Counted from the stretch's first letter, positions 12,354-24,748 are shown. The stretch: DNA of 64,000 nucleotides from Calycina herbarum (GCA_001414485.1 LLEY01000017.1:62001-126000), one strand, 5' to 3'. A program made the numbers and translations. Notes: generated by a model not told the origin, from the sequence alone.

Positions 12354-12875
12354 CTATCCGGGGGGACAGAAGTATTTCGACGGTATATAAAAATTCAACA
12401 GCAAGAAGTTTAATTGTTTCACAGATAAAAGGAAATCTTTTGCAGTGTCCCTCCAAACGGCCGTGTTTTCCGAATTGATTGTCCACGAAAATAGAGTTAG
12501 GTCTTCCTTGTGAGCCTGAGAGACTGTAAACTCCCTCGACACAATGTGCAAACCGTGTGGCCCTTTGTTGCCTTTAATACCCATATTCAGGATCGCAGCT
12601 GGGTCACAATAAATAGTGGATGGAAGACTCCCTTTCCTACTGTTCAAGTCCATCTTCTTGGTATCATTTAAAAGAGAGAAGATGGAATTTTCGGACCCTA
12701 TGTGAATCATGAAGTTCTTCGTTGATCCCTTTTGCACTCTCTGGGTCCAGTGAGATTACAACCTTTGTACTCAAATTAGCTGGAACTATTTGGAACTTAA
12801 AGGGTCCCTCGAGAAGAAGCTCATGTTTCAGTTCTCCCAACCTTACTTCAGTGCCCTTGAAACTTGTGCTCGCTT
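12354..12875 (-). pseudogene. Possible frameshifted gene remnant, function unknown
   Basis: Two adjoining minus-strand frames look protein-like. The upstream one (about 12865 to 12650) reads through GELKHELLLEGPFKF and VVISLDPESAKG before a stop. The downstream one, in another frame, reads through KGPHGLHIVSREF and ends at 12354. Neither has a good ATG start. A frameshift between the two would explain the break. I do not recognise the family. Chance open frames cannot be excluded. Confidence 0.25.
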
Positions 12876-13329
12876 AATTTTCCTTTACAAAGAATCATCC
12901 ACGCAAGTTGACTCGGTGAAATAATTCGTGGCTTATTTCATATGTGGATTTAAGGGGGGTTTTAAGGCCTTGACGATGAACGAGGACTGGCTAGATGGTC
13001 TCAAGACACGGACTCAGAGATTCTTCAGATGTTAACTAGAAACTGTAGTAGTTGAGAAGGACCTGGGAATTGAGGGAACATTTGTTTGGATTTTAGCAAT
13101 AAGCAACTAAGGAACACTCGAAACTAAATATCTAGGACATAAAAGTAAATTAGCTACTATTACCGTAATAGGAGAACGATAGAAAAGTAACTCTGAAATG
13201 TAGAAACCGGACTTACGGCCGCAACTGCTGAGAAACGACTTCTTAGCGCTTTATTACAGGAACAAAATGGTCTTAAGGAGATCCTGAGAAATGAGATTGA
13301 GAGTTGTTGGGAACTCCAGATTAAACAAC
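12876..13329. other. Decayed sequence with a coiled-coil-like fragment
   Basis: About 13222-13329 (+) reads as a heptad-like stretch (LLSALLQEQNGLKEILRNEI) open into the adjacent minisatellite, then stops. It has no start codon or neighbouring exon. It resembles the 16.65-16.9 kb fragment in character, so both may be debris of one repeated gene. Confidence 0.3.
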
Positions 13330-13455
13330 TTACGAGAAACAACTTATGAGAAACAACTTATGAGAAACAACTTATGAGAAACAACTTATGAGAAACAACT
13401 TATGAGAAACAACTTATGAGAAACAACTTATGAGAAACAACTTATGAGAAACAAC
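13330..13455 (+). repeat. 14-bp minisatellite, nine units
   Basis: Nine head-to-tail copies of TTATGAGAAACAAC; the first has TTAC in place of TTAT. There are no spacers, so it is not a CRISPR array. The perfect identity of eight units points to recent expansion or slippage. Confidence 0.95.
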
Positions 13456-16400
13456 AATCAAAACAAAATCTCCAGAATGCAGAACGATGTAGCTGACCAT
13501 TACGAAATAAAATTACCATTGAGAAGGTTCGTGTCTGACTTTCATTCACCAAGTATTCGACAGTAGTTCAGGATTCGACAGCAAGAAAAAGAGAATTGTG
13601 GAAATTTCTCAGGTTGAAATGGTGACAGCTTAATCTTGAGTTACTAAAGTCCGGGAAGAAATTGAGGAATATTTCTCTGATTACGCACTCGTGTTGGGTG
13701 AGAAGCAAAGCTATGTGATGATAGTATGGTAGAATGGGTATAGCGAGAACAAAGGTGATACAAACTCTATTTAAGACCATCTGAGCCATCTAGGTCATAC
13801 TTTAGAATTGTGTTTGTGTTCGTCGGCGATATGTTGGGAAATATTCCTCTGCTGGACTTCTCTGCAATATATCAAGGACTGGTGAGGAGTAGATGTTATA
13901 AGCACTAGCTCTCGTGGAGGTTCATTAGAATCATTGGTTCATATTACGGGTATGATTTAATAGAACCCTTGTCGACAGAGGAATGGTCGGAGCACCAAGG
14001 GGTGTTAGAGTTGTCAAGGCTCAGCTCAAAGCACTACTCGACATAAGTAGATATGTCATTGTATAAAGAGGTACAGAGTGATACTATTCAGATAAGTAGA
14101 GTTTGCACAGGAACCTGAACGACCTCCTGAGACTATAAATAGCCGACGAAAAGCCCGCGGTCTATGATAGCCCCAGGTGATGCAGAACATCAGATAAAAA
14201 AGTACGCAAAAAGAAATGTCACCCATGCTGGGATCGACGAAGCTCCGATAGCTGAAAAATTCTACTTTGCCCCGCTGTTACTGTTTGACCCGCTTTACAT
14301 TTACGCTCATAACTCGAGGTCATTGTACGTGTGAGAGCAAAGGGTTACTGTCGAACTTGTTTTTGCCTTCGATTATATCTCATTTTTTTCAAACGCTATA
14401 TTACCTGGTATCTTTCCACACCTTGCTCAGACGAAAATGGCAAACTTCCTAACACTTGTGCGCCTATTATTCCTCTCAACCAATTTGGCTACACCAAGCC
14501 ACTTGTCACACACATTTTACTTCTTGAGGGGTTCATTCGCATAATCTAAACATTGTGCCCAGCCTTACAATCTAAATATCTATCTACAAAATGCCTTAGT
14601 GTCACAAGTAAGGGTGTGAGGAGTTCAGCCCAGACCAACACCAAATTGGCACGTTAAGCGCAGCCGCCTTTTAGCTTCGAGGGTAGCTCATACATATTAA
14701 AAGAGATGAAACTTTCCACCAAGCCACCCAAAAATGAAAATCTAAAACACGAGGGAATAGACGAGTGGAATGGAGAAAATATTCATCCCACTCAACGAGC
14801 CAATTTTGAAAAGGAGTTCTGAAAATTGGAAACCAACAACAAAGACAATTATATGTAGAACCAATTCATGTGAGCGTGGCGGTGAATCTCAACATAAGAG
14901 AACACTCATTCAACGAATTCGAAACCACTCAAGGATTTCTCTCCACTCCTTACAAGCAAGCGAAGAGAACCGAGTCTTGTTTGTAGATCCACCTCCGCGT
15001 AAGGAACCATAGATATTCGGCAGTAGAGAAAAAATCGACAGTAACTTACGTCTCTCTCTTCCATGTCTTTTACAAGCTTTTCTTCCAACCCTCCCCATCA
15101 AGTGGGGAGGGAATTCGCGAACTAGAGTTCCAAGTTTAACCGAAACTGAGAACGACAGATCTCGAGGTGATGATTGGGATAGGAACTCTAGAACGCTAGA
15201 TACTTCTATGTTGAAGAGGGCTGGCTTGAGTTCCGTTGATGTTGAAAAGGAATGTTTGGGGAAACAAAATTTGAAGACAAAAAATCGAGCACGAGTTGAG
15301 ATGAAGGACCCCAAAAAATGAAACTGTAATTGATTTTTAAAGAAGACCATAAAATGGCAATTCCTCCTATGTTTTAAGAGTAGATATAATGAATTCGCGG
15401 TCCTAAGTTAGAGGCACAATTCCTTCTTTTGCTTTTCGATGGTTATGATAGATACCTCAAGACCATGAGCCAGATGTGATACTGAAAGAGATCACAATAT
15501 CGATTCGCATACAACTAACATAATTCTCAAAGAAGGTTAGGGTATTGAAATCAAACTGTCTGACATACGCGAAGACTTATTCAATTAAAATTCACCATTC
15601 CTCATTCTCCTACTTTACTAAATTCAATTGACTCAATTGTTCTAAATTTCTTAGAATAATGATATCAAATAGATATTCTTCAGTTATACGAGTAACAGTA
15701 AAATTGACTTTTACATTCCTCGATTCTTTCTCTCGGAGACCCCCAATTCATGCCTTAAGAAGAACATGGCCAACCTCAAAAGTATCCTCCCAGCTCCACT
15801 CTTATTTCGAAGGATAATTTCTGTCTTCGCCCTGCTGGACGTTCTTGCTTAAGAAGCTCGAGGATACGGAGATATATCATTGCGGTATGCAATCATATAC
15901 ATTGGCATTGGCAACCTACTAGAGTCAGTACTTAGAGGCTACCCAGACCACAAGCACCAGAAGACGCTGAGCACCGATACAACCACTTTCATAGAAGCTC
16001 AAGCACTTCTTTTCGTCCTCTTCGGGAATATCTCTTATTCGACAGCAGAAAGGTATTGACAGCAAGAAATCTATTTCAAGAAAACAATAACTAAGAATTT
16101 TGTTCCAGCGGTGTCAAGTATTATTGCGGCAATATGCAAAGGGCTTCATTGTGCTTTTGAATTGTGCCACAGCCGATTTTGACTTGTTTCACTCAAACTC
16201 AATTCTAATGTGCCACTCTTGTACTTGGTTAGAGGTCCAGAACCAAATCTCCAATAGGAATATTTATGGCGACGATTTTGAGAAGTCGGAAGTTAGCTAC
16301 CACAGACCTTCTCCACCAAAAGTGAAGATTGTTTTTAGCTGGACGAATCACGAAGTAATAACATTCTACTAGGTGTCTAGGCCAAAACAAAAGTTGTGAA

Positions 16401-16640
16401 TCAATACCAAGTGAGGAGAAAGAAGAGGCGGTATCTTCAATATCCTCAAACAGAAGTCAAAGCTCATACCATAAACTTAGACCCCCAGGAACACTTCTGG
16501 TGACGAAAACGAGTACCACGATGCTACTTATAGACCACAAGTACAAGCTTAGCAGATACGCTTTCGAGAAAATTCTCTTGTTTGGAAGCACAGTATATCT
16601 GCGTGACGACTTCCACGAACGGTTCCTCTAGGATAAGGGC
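13456..16640. other. Decayed repeat-rich region
   Basis: About 3.2 kb of AT-rich sequence with no supportable gene. A short motif resembling TTCGACAGCAGAAA followed by GACAGCAAGAAA recurs near 13556-13590, 15018-15045 (degenerate) and 16033-16070, and again at 16848-16885. Frames are short and interrupted, as expected of old transposon debris. Confidence 0.45.
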
Positions 16641-16647
16641 TACACCA

Positions 16648-16902
16648 CCCCCCTAGGCATTGAGGGAAGAATTGGTACGACTTCAAGTTGAAAACCACCG
16701 ACTCCGAGAAACAGTTAGCCAATCTCAGGGTCAATGGATACTCGCCGGCCAGATTGTGAATAACTTGAATCAACTCAACCGAGGAAATCAGCACAAACAA
16801 CAGAATGAATCGGCTACAGAGGAGAAGGAACTCCCTAAAAATCTGTTATTCGACAGCAGAAAAGGAATCGACAACAAGAAATTCGCCTCAATAATATTAT
16901 TA
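16648..16902 (+). pseudogene. Coiled-coil fragment in repeat debris
   Basis: An open frame through LREELVRLQVENHRLRETV shows a heptad pattern, then a Gln/Asn-rich stretch. It runs directly into the recurring TTCGACAGCAGAAA repeat and ends at 16902-16904. Without a promoter, domain or intron context it is best read as a remnant, perhaps the C-terminal coiled coil of a transposase. That assignment is speculative. Confidence 0.25.
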
Positions 16903-16904
16903 TA

Positions 16905-17786
16905 ACCTTTCTAAGCCAACATATGCCACATAAAATAGTAAGCATGGATTGAGCTCAACATAATAACTAATTCCCAATCACACCCACGCCAAAACTTCAG
17001 GAACAGAGCCTGGGATCTTTTGGTTGGCTTGGAGGATGATGGTCTCAACACTGAGTAGTGATCGCCTCAACTTTAAGCTGAGACGCACCGTCTCAATTGA
17101 CGTTTGATGGTATGGGGGCAAGTGTCTACAATCATTTACTCTGACCTCCTCACACAAAAGAAGAAGGAAGTTATGAACAGAAAATAGCATTGATCACATT
17201 ATTCATTTAAGATTTAACGTTCGTTCTTGTCAGTTGTATCATGCATCAAACTCCTTCCTCTAAGCCCTCCCCTCCCCTTTTTCATTCAACCTTCTCAATC
17301 TCAGGGCCCATGAACTTGTTCTCAGAGGACATTAGAAGAGAACACAATGATAACAGGAAAAAGAAAACAAAAAACAACATTTCATAAAACAGACACAAAT
17401 GCAAAGGCTGGAATCTCTTTCTTCTTTCTTTCTTTCTTAAACTCTCTCCCCTTTTTCCCTAATCTGCCTGTATGACCCGTCCTTTATGTGAAAGTAACAA
17501 GCCATCACGAAATCAAAAAAGTAGTCTTTTGGACTAAAGCAAAAAACCATGACGCTGGAGAATGTAAATAAAAAGGCTGCGTGTGTGAATCCTGACCGAA
17601 AAAAAGGCAAAGTTATGGCCACCCCACCCCAAACTCCAGGAAAAAACTCATGTGAATCATATATACTGTGATGACCAGCATGAATTCTTTTTGATGCATA
17701 GCCCTCGCCGAAAACGCGAGGAACCTTCCGGAATATTGAAAAAATCAAATCGCCAATATGCTACGAGCAAAGCTGTAATTTTCGAT
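16905..17786. other. 3' flank of CLA4
   Basis: Noncoding sequence downstream of the CLA4 stop codon, containing its 3' UTR. Minus-strand T-rich and AATAAA-like tracts are present but no single poly(A) signal stands out. Confidence 0.45.
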
Positions 17787-20753
17787 TTATTTGCCGTTCT
17801 TTCGGAATGCCAGCAGATCCGACAGACTCCCCAGGGTGCAGCCATGCTTCAAGAAATCGTGTTGGAGAAGCTCGTTGGCGGATGCTCTGCTTCGAATGTC
17901 GACGCACAGGCAGACTGACAAGAATGCCTTCAATTCCTTGCTGAGTTTCTCGGGTTTCTTTAAACGGGGTGTTCCGTTGGTTGCAATAAGGTAAAGTGCC
18001 TTGAGTGGCTCTTCATTCAAGTATGGTGGTTCGGATTCGATCATCTCAATAGCCATAATACCCAAAGACCAGATATCGACCTTGGGGCCGTATTCCTTTT
18101 GTTTGACAACTTCGGGAGCCATCCAGTATGGAGTACCAACCATGGTAGCACGCTTAGATTTCGACTCGGTGAGTTTTGCACAGAAACCAAAATCGGCTAA
18201 AGAGGAGAAGTTAGCAAAAAGTTGACGTGGGTTCTACTGTGGGGGGTAAACATACTAATTTTAACATTTCCACGAGCATCTAGTAGAACGTTATCACTCT
18301 TAATATCTCTGTGAATGATGCTCTGTTGATGAAGATGCTCAAGACCTCGGCAGGTCTAGTCATTGTTAGTATGTATAGAACAAAGATATCCAAACAACTT
18401 ACCTCGAGACAAATAGTAGAGATTTGGTCCTCAGTGATGGTTGGGTTGTTGTCAATGACATCAGTCAAAGCACCACCCTCCATATACTCCATAACAACCC
18501 ACAACTCGGAGAAGTTGTTCCTTAAGAAAGCATCTAAAAAGTTGACAATATTTGGGTGCTTGCTGTCCTTCATGACCATAATCTCGTTAACAATCAACTC
18601 TTTTCTTGGTTGGTGCGCCAAGTCCATCTGTTTGATGGCGACTTGAGCTTTGCTGCCTTGTTGTCGGATGACTTCTCTTGCAATTGGAGACAAAGGATTC
18701 TCCTTAACTTTGGCCACATAAACGGAACCTGAGGCACCTTGACCGATCTTCTTTTGCTTCGAGTAAGACATGTTGGGGTCATCCTTTGAGACAGCCTCCT
18801 TTAGTTTTACCATTACTTCACTTTCACTCATAGTAGACATGCGGACATCCTTTTGGCGCTCAGCCGCTGGTGGTTTGGCAGTGAGGGCGGCTTCCGCTGC
18901 CTTGACTGCATCGCTTGAAGGGCCATTATTGGCAGGTTGCTTATTTCCAACATTGAGTGGCTTGACTTGGTTAACAGGAGCAGGAAGTCGAGATGGTGGG
19001 ACATTTTGTTGTGGCTGGCGAGCTTGAGGTTGTTGTTGAGATCCACCGTTTTGGTACCGGGGTTCTTGAGGTCGTTGGTTTTGCTGCTCTGGTCTTGCTG
19101 GTGAGCGAGATCCACCATTTTGATCTCGTGGTGCGGGGATTTGTTGGTTGGAGATTTGAGGGCGGGGTTGTCCGTTTGGAGTAGGCGCGGAAGGTGCCTG
19201 TCTTTGGGATCGGAGCGATGCGGGAGCTTGTGCTTGTTGAGGTTGGCGTGGGGCGGGAGGGGCTGCTCTGGATGGGTTGTATCGATCGGGTCCTGGGCCA
19301 GCACCACCACCTCCATATCCACCAACTTCTTGCTGAGCAATTGGTGTTCGGGTTTTGGGTAGCGATGCATTATACTCCTCCATTTCTCGCCTTTGCTGTT
19401 CCATCTCCCTCTCTTGCTGTTGCTGGCGTTGCTGGGCCTCGAGTTGTTTTTGACGTTGGTCATCACGCGCTTGCGGGTTGACGTAGTTTGAGGCCATTTG
19501 TTGCATCTGCTGGCGCTGCTGGGTGGCTTCAGGAGGGGTAGGTCGGCGTGGTTGAGGAGAAGAAGAATTAGGTCCATAACTGGGATTGCGTTGTTGTTGG
19601 TTTTGCATAGGCCGTTGGGGAGCTATGCTTGTACCTCCCATACCACCCATACTTCCTGGGCCCGCATATCCCAATTGTTTATTTTGGTTTCCGGAGGCAG
19701 GTGGTGTTGGTGTGAGACTTGGGAACTGGTTTGGGTTTTGTGCTCGCTGGGTAATGTCTGAGTAAAACTCCAAGACCTCGAAGACTGCTTGTGGGTTACG
19801 CTCATAATCTTCCTTGGTGATGGCTGATGAGTTGAGCAACTTTGACCATTCCGGAGGTAGGCCAACAAACTCTCCAGTTTGAGGGTCAAATCCAACATGG
19901 ACAGAGTGACTAAAGTTGGTTGGGTTGCTAACACCACCCATTCCAGGGCACCTTGCGTATATGAAGTCGATCCAATCGTATAGTTCATCATCGCCCTTGA
20001 CCTTTATTTGAAGAGTTTTCGAGCCTTGACCATCATCGTCTCCGGGGTTGTTTGAGCTGCCGTTTAAAGTTCTTTTGATTTCAAAAATTGTGCCTGCTGC
20101 CTCGACACGGGAGACGCCCAGTACATCCTTCAACACTATTTGGTACGCCAGTTTGCCGCCATCAGTTTTGTGAAAGTCGAGTGCCTCTTTTCGTAATATG
20201 AGCCATTTTTGTTTCCATGGACTGATAAAGTTCTTCCCCTCCTTGACCGAAGCCCACCCTTCTTTAATCACTGCTACACCACCTTGTCCATCCATATTGG
20301 TCTGTTGTCGGGCAAGCGGGAGAGAGACCGTAGAGCCCGTATACGTGGAGGTGGCCGTCCGAGTAATGGGAGAGTTAATGCTCATTTGAGACATGTTGCC
20401 TGGAAGGTTTGCGGTAGAGGGCGTGAGGGCAAGTCGAGGTCGTTCTGTTGGGGGTCGTGGCGCTGGTCCAGGGTTCATGAACTGGCCAGGCGTGTAGATA
20501 CTATCAACATGTTCAATGATTAATTGACAAGCTCAATAGAGACAATGGTAAAAGTTGAAAGTTGGGGAAACAATAAGAAGAATGAGAAAAGGAAAGATGA
20601 TTCACGGCATGAGTGAAGGCGAGTTTGAGTTTAACCCAACCATGCAGAAGCGGATTTAGTGGTCCACTTGATGTCCCCTGTGTTTCCACAAACTGTAACA
20701 AATGGTGATCTGTGCGAGTGCCCAATGGTAACGTACCTGTTCTGTGAAGCCAT
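17787..20753 (-). CDS. CLA4: PAK-family Ser/Thr kinase Cla4 (PH-CRIB-kinase)
   Basis: Exons on the minus strand: 20753-20737, 20500-18403, 18355-18256, 18196-17787, giving 874 aa. A PH domain (about 78-190) is followed by a CRIB motif ([15 protein letters not shown], about 198-215), a long Gln/Pro-rich disordered linker and a C-terminal kinase (about 590-860). Kinase landmarks: [34 protein letters not shown] plus CRIB distinguishes Cla4 from Ste20. Cla4 is activated at the membrane by Cdc42/Rac and controls polarity, septation and, in plant pathogens, appressorium formation. The 17-bp first exon (MASQN plus two bases) was chosen because its GTACGT donor joins in phase to SIYTPGQF, and a stop lies just upstream of that exon in the alternative reading; ATG 20461-region starts would truncate the N-terminus. 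Confidence 0.92.
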
Positions 20754-22416
20754 TCTTGCGAACGATGAGTTGGGTCGCTTAAGATGCTGGTCCGATGTAT
20801 TTCAACGTAAAAGGGTGAGATCGGGTCGAGTCGTCGTCGTCTTGGTCTTGGTCGCCGCCGCGGGGTATCGTAAAGGAAATTGACCTGCGAAGACCAACGC
20901 GTTCAGCGACAATTCTCTCGAGAGCGCGCGCGAGGGGGAGAGGGGGCGGTACGTACAGATCGCAGATGCAGACAGAAAAGGGTCCAAAGAAAGGGATATC
21001 GCGAGGTTGATGAGTGCTGGAGCAGTCGAGGGAGGCTTTCTCTTCACCGTGCCTCAAGCCTCGAGCCTCGCGGCAAAGCGCAGAGCGTCGGAGGGGGTAG
21101 GGGAAGTTTGTAGCAGGCGGTCTACCTGTGACGAGTAATGGTGAAGGATTTCGAGGTCGACTTGGACTGCAGGTTTGCTGCACAGCACAGTATTTGGAGG
21201 TCGGTCGTCAACAGAGGCTGTATGATAGAGGGAGTTGGTGTCCTAGGTGGTTCCATTAGCGCTGAATGGATGGGGTTGAGGAGCCGCCCATCTATAAAGC
21301 GGCGATCGGTGGATGAAGCCTCTGCTCGTGGACCGAATCAGAAGCACTTGCTTTGATATGGACAATGCTATGAACAATGAATGGCTTAGGATTATTGAAA
21401 GGCACAAATTTAATTGTTGAAGGCATTCCAATCATCGTTTCCCTCCCGATTGACTTTTCGCTAGCTAAAATCTTCAGAAAGCTTCTGTAGGTTGTTTGTT
21501 CTCCGGGCCACCACTCCACCCGGCCTACTTCAGGCCGCTTTTCGCACCCGACAGCCTTGTTTGGCTCCCATTCGCGAGGTGCGGCGGGTTTAAGGGGGAA
21601 CCCAAGTAAATTTGACCGAACTCTTGTATATCGTACCTATAAGCTCAGGATTTCAAACTCCTTCAACACCAATAACCGCTTCCCGAGCAGCCGTCTAAAT
21701 GGACTTTTATAACGGATGCCGCTTTCTCCGCGCTGGCGGGAAGCCCTCGAACACTGGCTGAGGCAATCCAGTCCAGGACCCAGGAGGGGCGAAGAGGCAA
21801 AATGTTGTGCGACAGGGTCTACAACTGTAACCGTCGATGTTTCAACTTGCTCAGGTGACGCAAATGAATTATTTGCAGTGCGCATTAATTCTTCCTACGC
21901 CCCGAGTAGACCAGTATAGAAATCAGTAAGCGATCAGTAGCATCAAGGAAGCTTGTCTACAAGGACAAATCTTGGTTGCCGGATAGTTGGAACGCTTCTA
22001 AGGTAGTGGAGAGAGCAAGAGGAACCAAGAGGAACCGTTGTAGTCCGGTTACACGCCGATGCTGGGAATACCGGTCCGCTTGTCATCCGTTATTTATTCC
22101 GCAGCCTCGGCTCAATGCACTGGTGAAGTTGTGACAGCTTTTTCCGGGAAATCACTTACGGGTACTCAGACGTACCTTTGATTTTCTCCTAAATGGATGC
22201 CATTTCTATATTGGTCTATGAACCTGCGATGTAAGTTTGGAAAATGTGCTTGCTATCAGACTTTACTTCCTCCGATTGGCGCGATCGTTTATCTCCCATG
22301 TCACCTTTTCGGGCCAAGATAGGTGTCATCCGAGCATACCGACTTAATTCCAAGTTATTTGTACCTTTTCCAGTCGTTGATTTCAAATCCCCAAGCAAGA
22401 GCAAATAGTGTCCACG
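20754..22416. other. Intergenic region between CLA4 and the hydrolase gene
   Basis: Divergent promoter region of about 1.66 kb. The CLA4-proximal part is GC-rich with GCGCGC near 20930 and CT-rich on the minus strand. I see no gene. Confidence 0.5.
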
Positions 22417-24074
22417 ATGAAAGGGGACCTTTTGGACTCAGTGCCCTCCCCTCACACTAGCCTTCTCATTACTTCAACAGTCGTCGCAACGCTTGCTCTT
22501 CTCACGCTCGCCAAAAGAACTTTAAATCCCACCCCACCAAAAATAATACCTAGTCCCAGAGCCTCTCTCCTCCCCAGTCTCTCAAAAGAAGAACAAGAAG
22601 CTCTGCCCTACCCACCAGACATCTTCCCAGGAGCAAGGGACGTCGAAAGTCCGGTTCGTGATTCCCCCAAACCTCAAGAAGCCCCCAAAGACAACATCCA
22701 TCTCGTGAATAAACCTCGCAAAGGCCCCTTCATTAACATCCAGAACAGTACGGGACAATAAGAGTCTACGAATGGGGCCCAGAAACCGGCCAAAAAGTCC
22801 TCCTCATCCACGGAATCTCCACTCCCTGCGTCTCCCTAGGTTCTCTCTCCCGCGTCCTAGTCTCAGAGAAAAAATGCAGAGTAATGCTCCTCGATCTCTG
22901 GGGAAGAGGCTATTCGGATAGTTCCGACCTCCCCCACGATTCCCGTCTCTACACCACTGAAATCCTTCTCGCTCTCACATCCTCCCCTCTCTCTTGGACA
23001 CCAGAAGGCTTCAACATAATCGGTTACTCCCTAGGAGGAGGAATCGCAGCCGATTTCGCAGCTTACTTCCCGAAACTGGTGAAAGGACTGGCTTTACTTG
23101 CGCCTGCTGGGCTAATGCGTCCTTATCATCTGGGGTATTTTTCAAAATTGGTGTACAATGGTTTGATTCCACAGAGGATTCTGGAGGTTAGTATTAGGAG
23201 GAAGCTTACTGGGGGGCCTGAGGGGTCGAATTCGGTGGAGAAGTTAAGGGGGAAGAAACCGGTTGAGAATGCGGCTACTGGTGCTGCGAATGCTGTGGTT
23301 GCGGAGGTTACGGGGGAGAGCAATCCTCATTTTAATAGTGTGCCTTTGAATAAGGATAAGCCGAATTTGACGGTGGCGAGTGCTGTAAAGGTAAGAGCTT
23401 CCATCAATTGCTCAGCGTGCACCTGCTTCAATTTTGAATTTTTCGAAAAAGACTGGGACAATCAAAAGTATTGTTTGGGGAAGTTTAGGAGAATCAAGAA
23501 ATTCGGTTTCATATTCTCCGAGGCTTTTTCAAACAATATTCACCGTTGTCCGAAATTTTTTTTTTGAAGGAACAAGAGAGGGGGCTTCCTGGAAGCGTGT
23601 CTCTCTTGCATGACTTCTTTTCGAAAGTCGGTCGGGATTTACAAAATCCCACGACTCTGGTGATATACGAAAAAATACCCTGAATAACAGCTGACACGGA
23701 ATCCAACAGTGGCAAATCCAACACAACAAAGGCTTCATCCGAAGTTTCACAAGTTCAATAAGATACAGTAGTATCAGTGGCCATACGCAAACTTGGGAGC
23801 GACTTCGAACTTTGGGAATACCTGTGGTCATTTTGGTAGGGAAAAGTGACCCAATAATGTATGTTGAAGGCCCTTCGCTGCATCTTCCCTGGCTTGTGCC
23901 TCCAAGAAACAGATGCTGATGAATAATAGTATCCCAGCAGAATTAGAAGAAGATGCAAAGGCTGCGATTGGCGAGGAGAACGTGGAGTGGCGAGTCTTAG
24001 AAGGAGGCCATGAATTTCCTATCACGCAACCGGAAAAGGTCGCTGAAGAGATTTGGGGAGTTTGGGGGGCTTAG
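22417..24074 (+). CDS. Membrane-anchored alpha/beta hydrolase
   Basis: Exons 22417-22653, 22749-23390, 23710-23858 and 23930-24074 give 390 aa in phase. A single hydrophobic segment (about 18-37, SLLITSTVVATLALL) anchors the N-terminus. The hydrolase fold follows: LLIHGIS, the nucleophile elbow GYSLGG (Ser173), an acid in VGKSDP and the catalytic His in EGGHEFP near the C-terminus. The substrate cannot be read from sequence; relatives are lipases, esterases or peptidases. Intron 1 has an unusual GTTCGT donor, chosen because it restores the conserved path from PPDIFPGARDVESP into YGTIRVYEWG. Intron 2 is 319 bp, far longer than its neighbours, because it contains a family II repeat. The frame-continuous GTG at 22408 is not the likely start. 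Confidence 0.85.
23430..23575 (+). repeat. Dispersed repeat family II, copy A, inside an intron
   Basis: Matches 53380-53520 in order: GGACAATC-like, then AGGAGAATCAAGAAATTCG (AGGACAATGAAGAAATCG in the other copy), then TCAAACAATATT (TCGAACAATAGT). It occupies intron 2 of the alpha/beta hydrolase and accounts for most of its extra length. Confidence 0.55.
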
Positions 24075-24748
24075 ATTGGGGTGGTAATGTTTAGTACTAA
24101 TGTTCTCAAAGGACTGGGAGTGCGAGATATTTGAGGTCTGTGAAGTGTCAGGGAAGTTTAAGCGAGATTCAAGAAGAGAAATTCATGTTGAAGTTGTGTC
24201 GTGCCGATTTTACTTCTTAAATTAGTGGCATTGGTTTAGATGGTCGGTTTCCACGTGTCAATTCATGTCTGTTCTCTTTGGGCTAGTCACTAGGTAAAGT
24301 AATGAAGTCATTGTGAATCACTTTTTATGCCCTTATTTTTCAATTTCATCTCAGTGTACCTTGCGAACGCAACAACAACAGAAAACTGAAATAAGTCGCT
24401 CAAACTCTAGATACTAGGAACTTCGCCACTCTGGAGATGACCCTCAGTTGCGGTCTCCTCGAGCTCACTAACGACCGTTACTCTTTAGTTCGTGGAGCGG
24501 ACCAAACTAACCATTGGCTCCCCCAATCCGCTCGTATAAATCGGTTTTCATAGTTACATCACAATAATTGTGATTTCGAAATTCCAGTCTCTTGCCAGCA
24601 TGGCTTCTCAATCGAAAGAGATATTTCCGTATCGGCATATACACTTCAAACCGTGTATATTGAATTTATCCCCATATTCATGTTGCTCTTTCTCCCCCTT
24701 TTACAAAAACACCAGTCAACAAAATTAGCTTCAGAGAAACATACAAAA
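24075..24748. other. Intergenic region after the hydrolase gene
   Basis: Noncoding, with a TATATTG-containing AT-rich stretch just before the next gene. No further feature is seen. Confidence 0.45.

Noticed and set aside
13330..13455. CRISPR-like array
   Set aside because: The units are 14 bp and contiguous with no spacers, and this is a fungal genome; it is a minisatellite.
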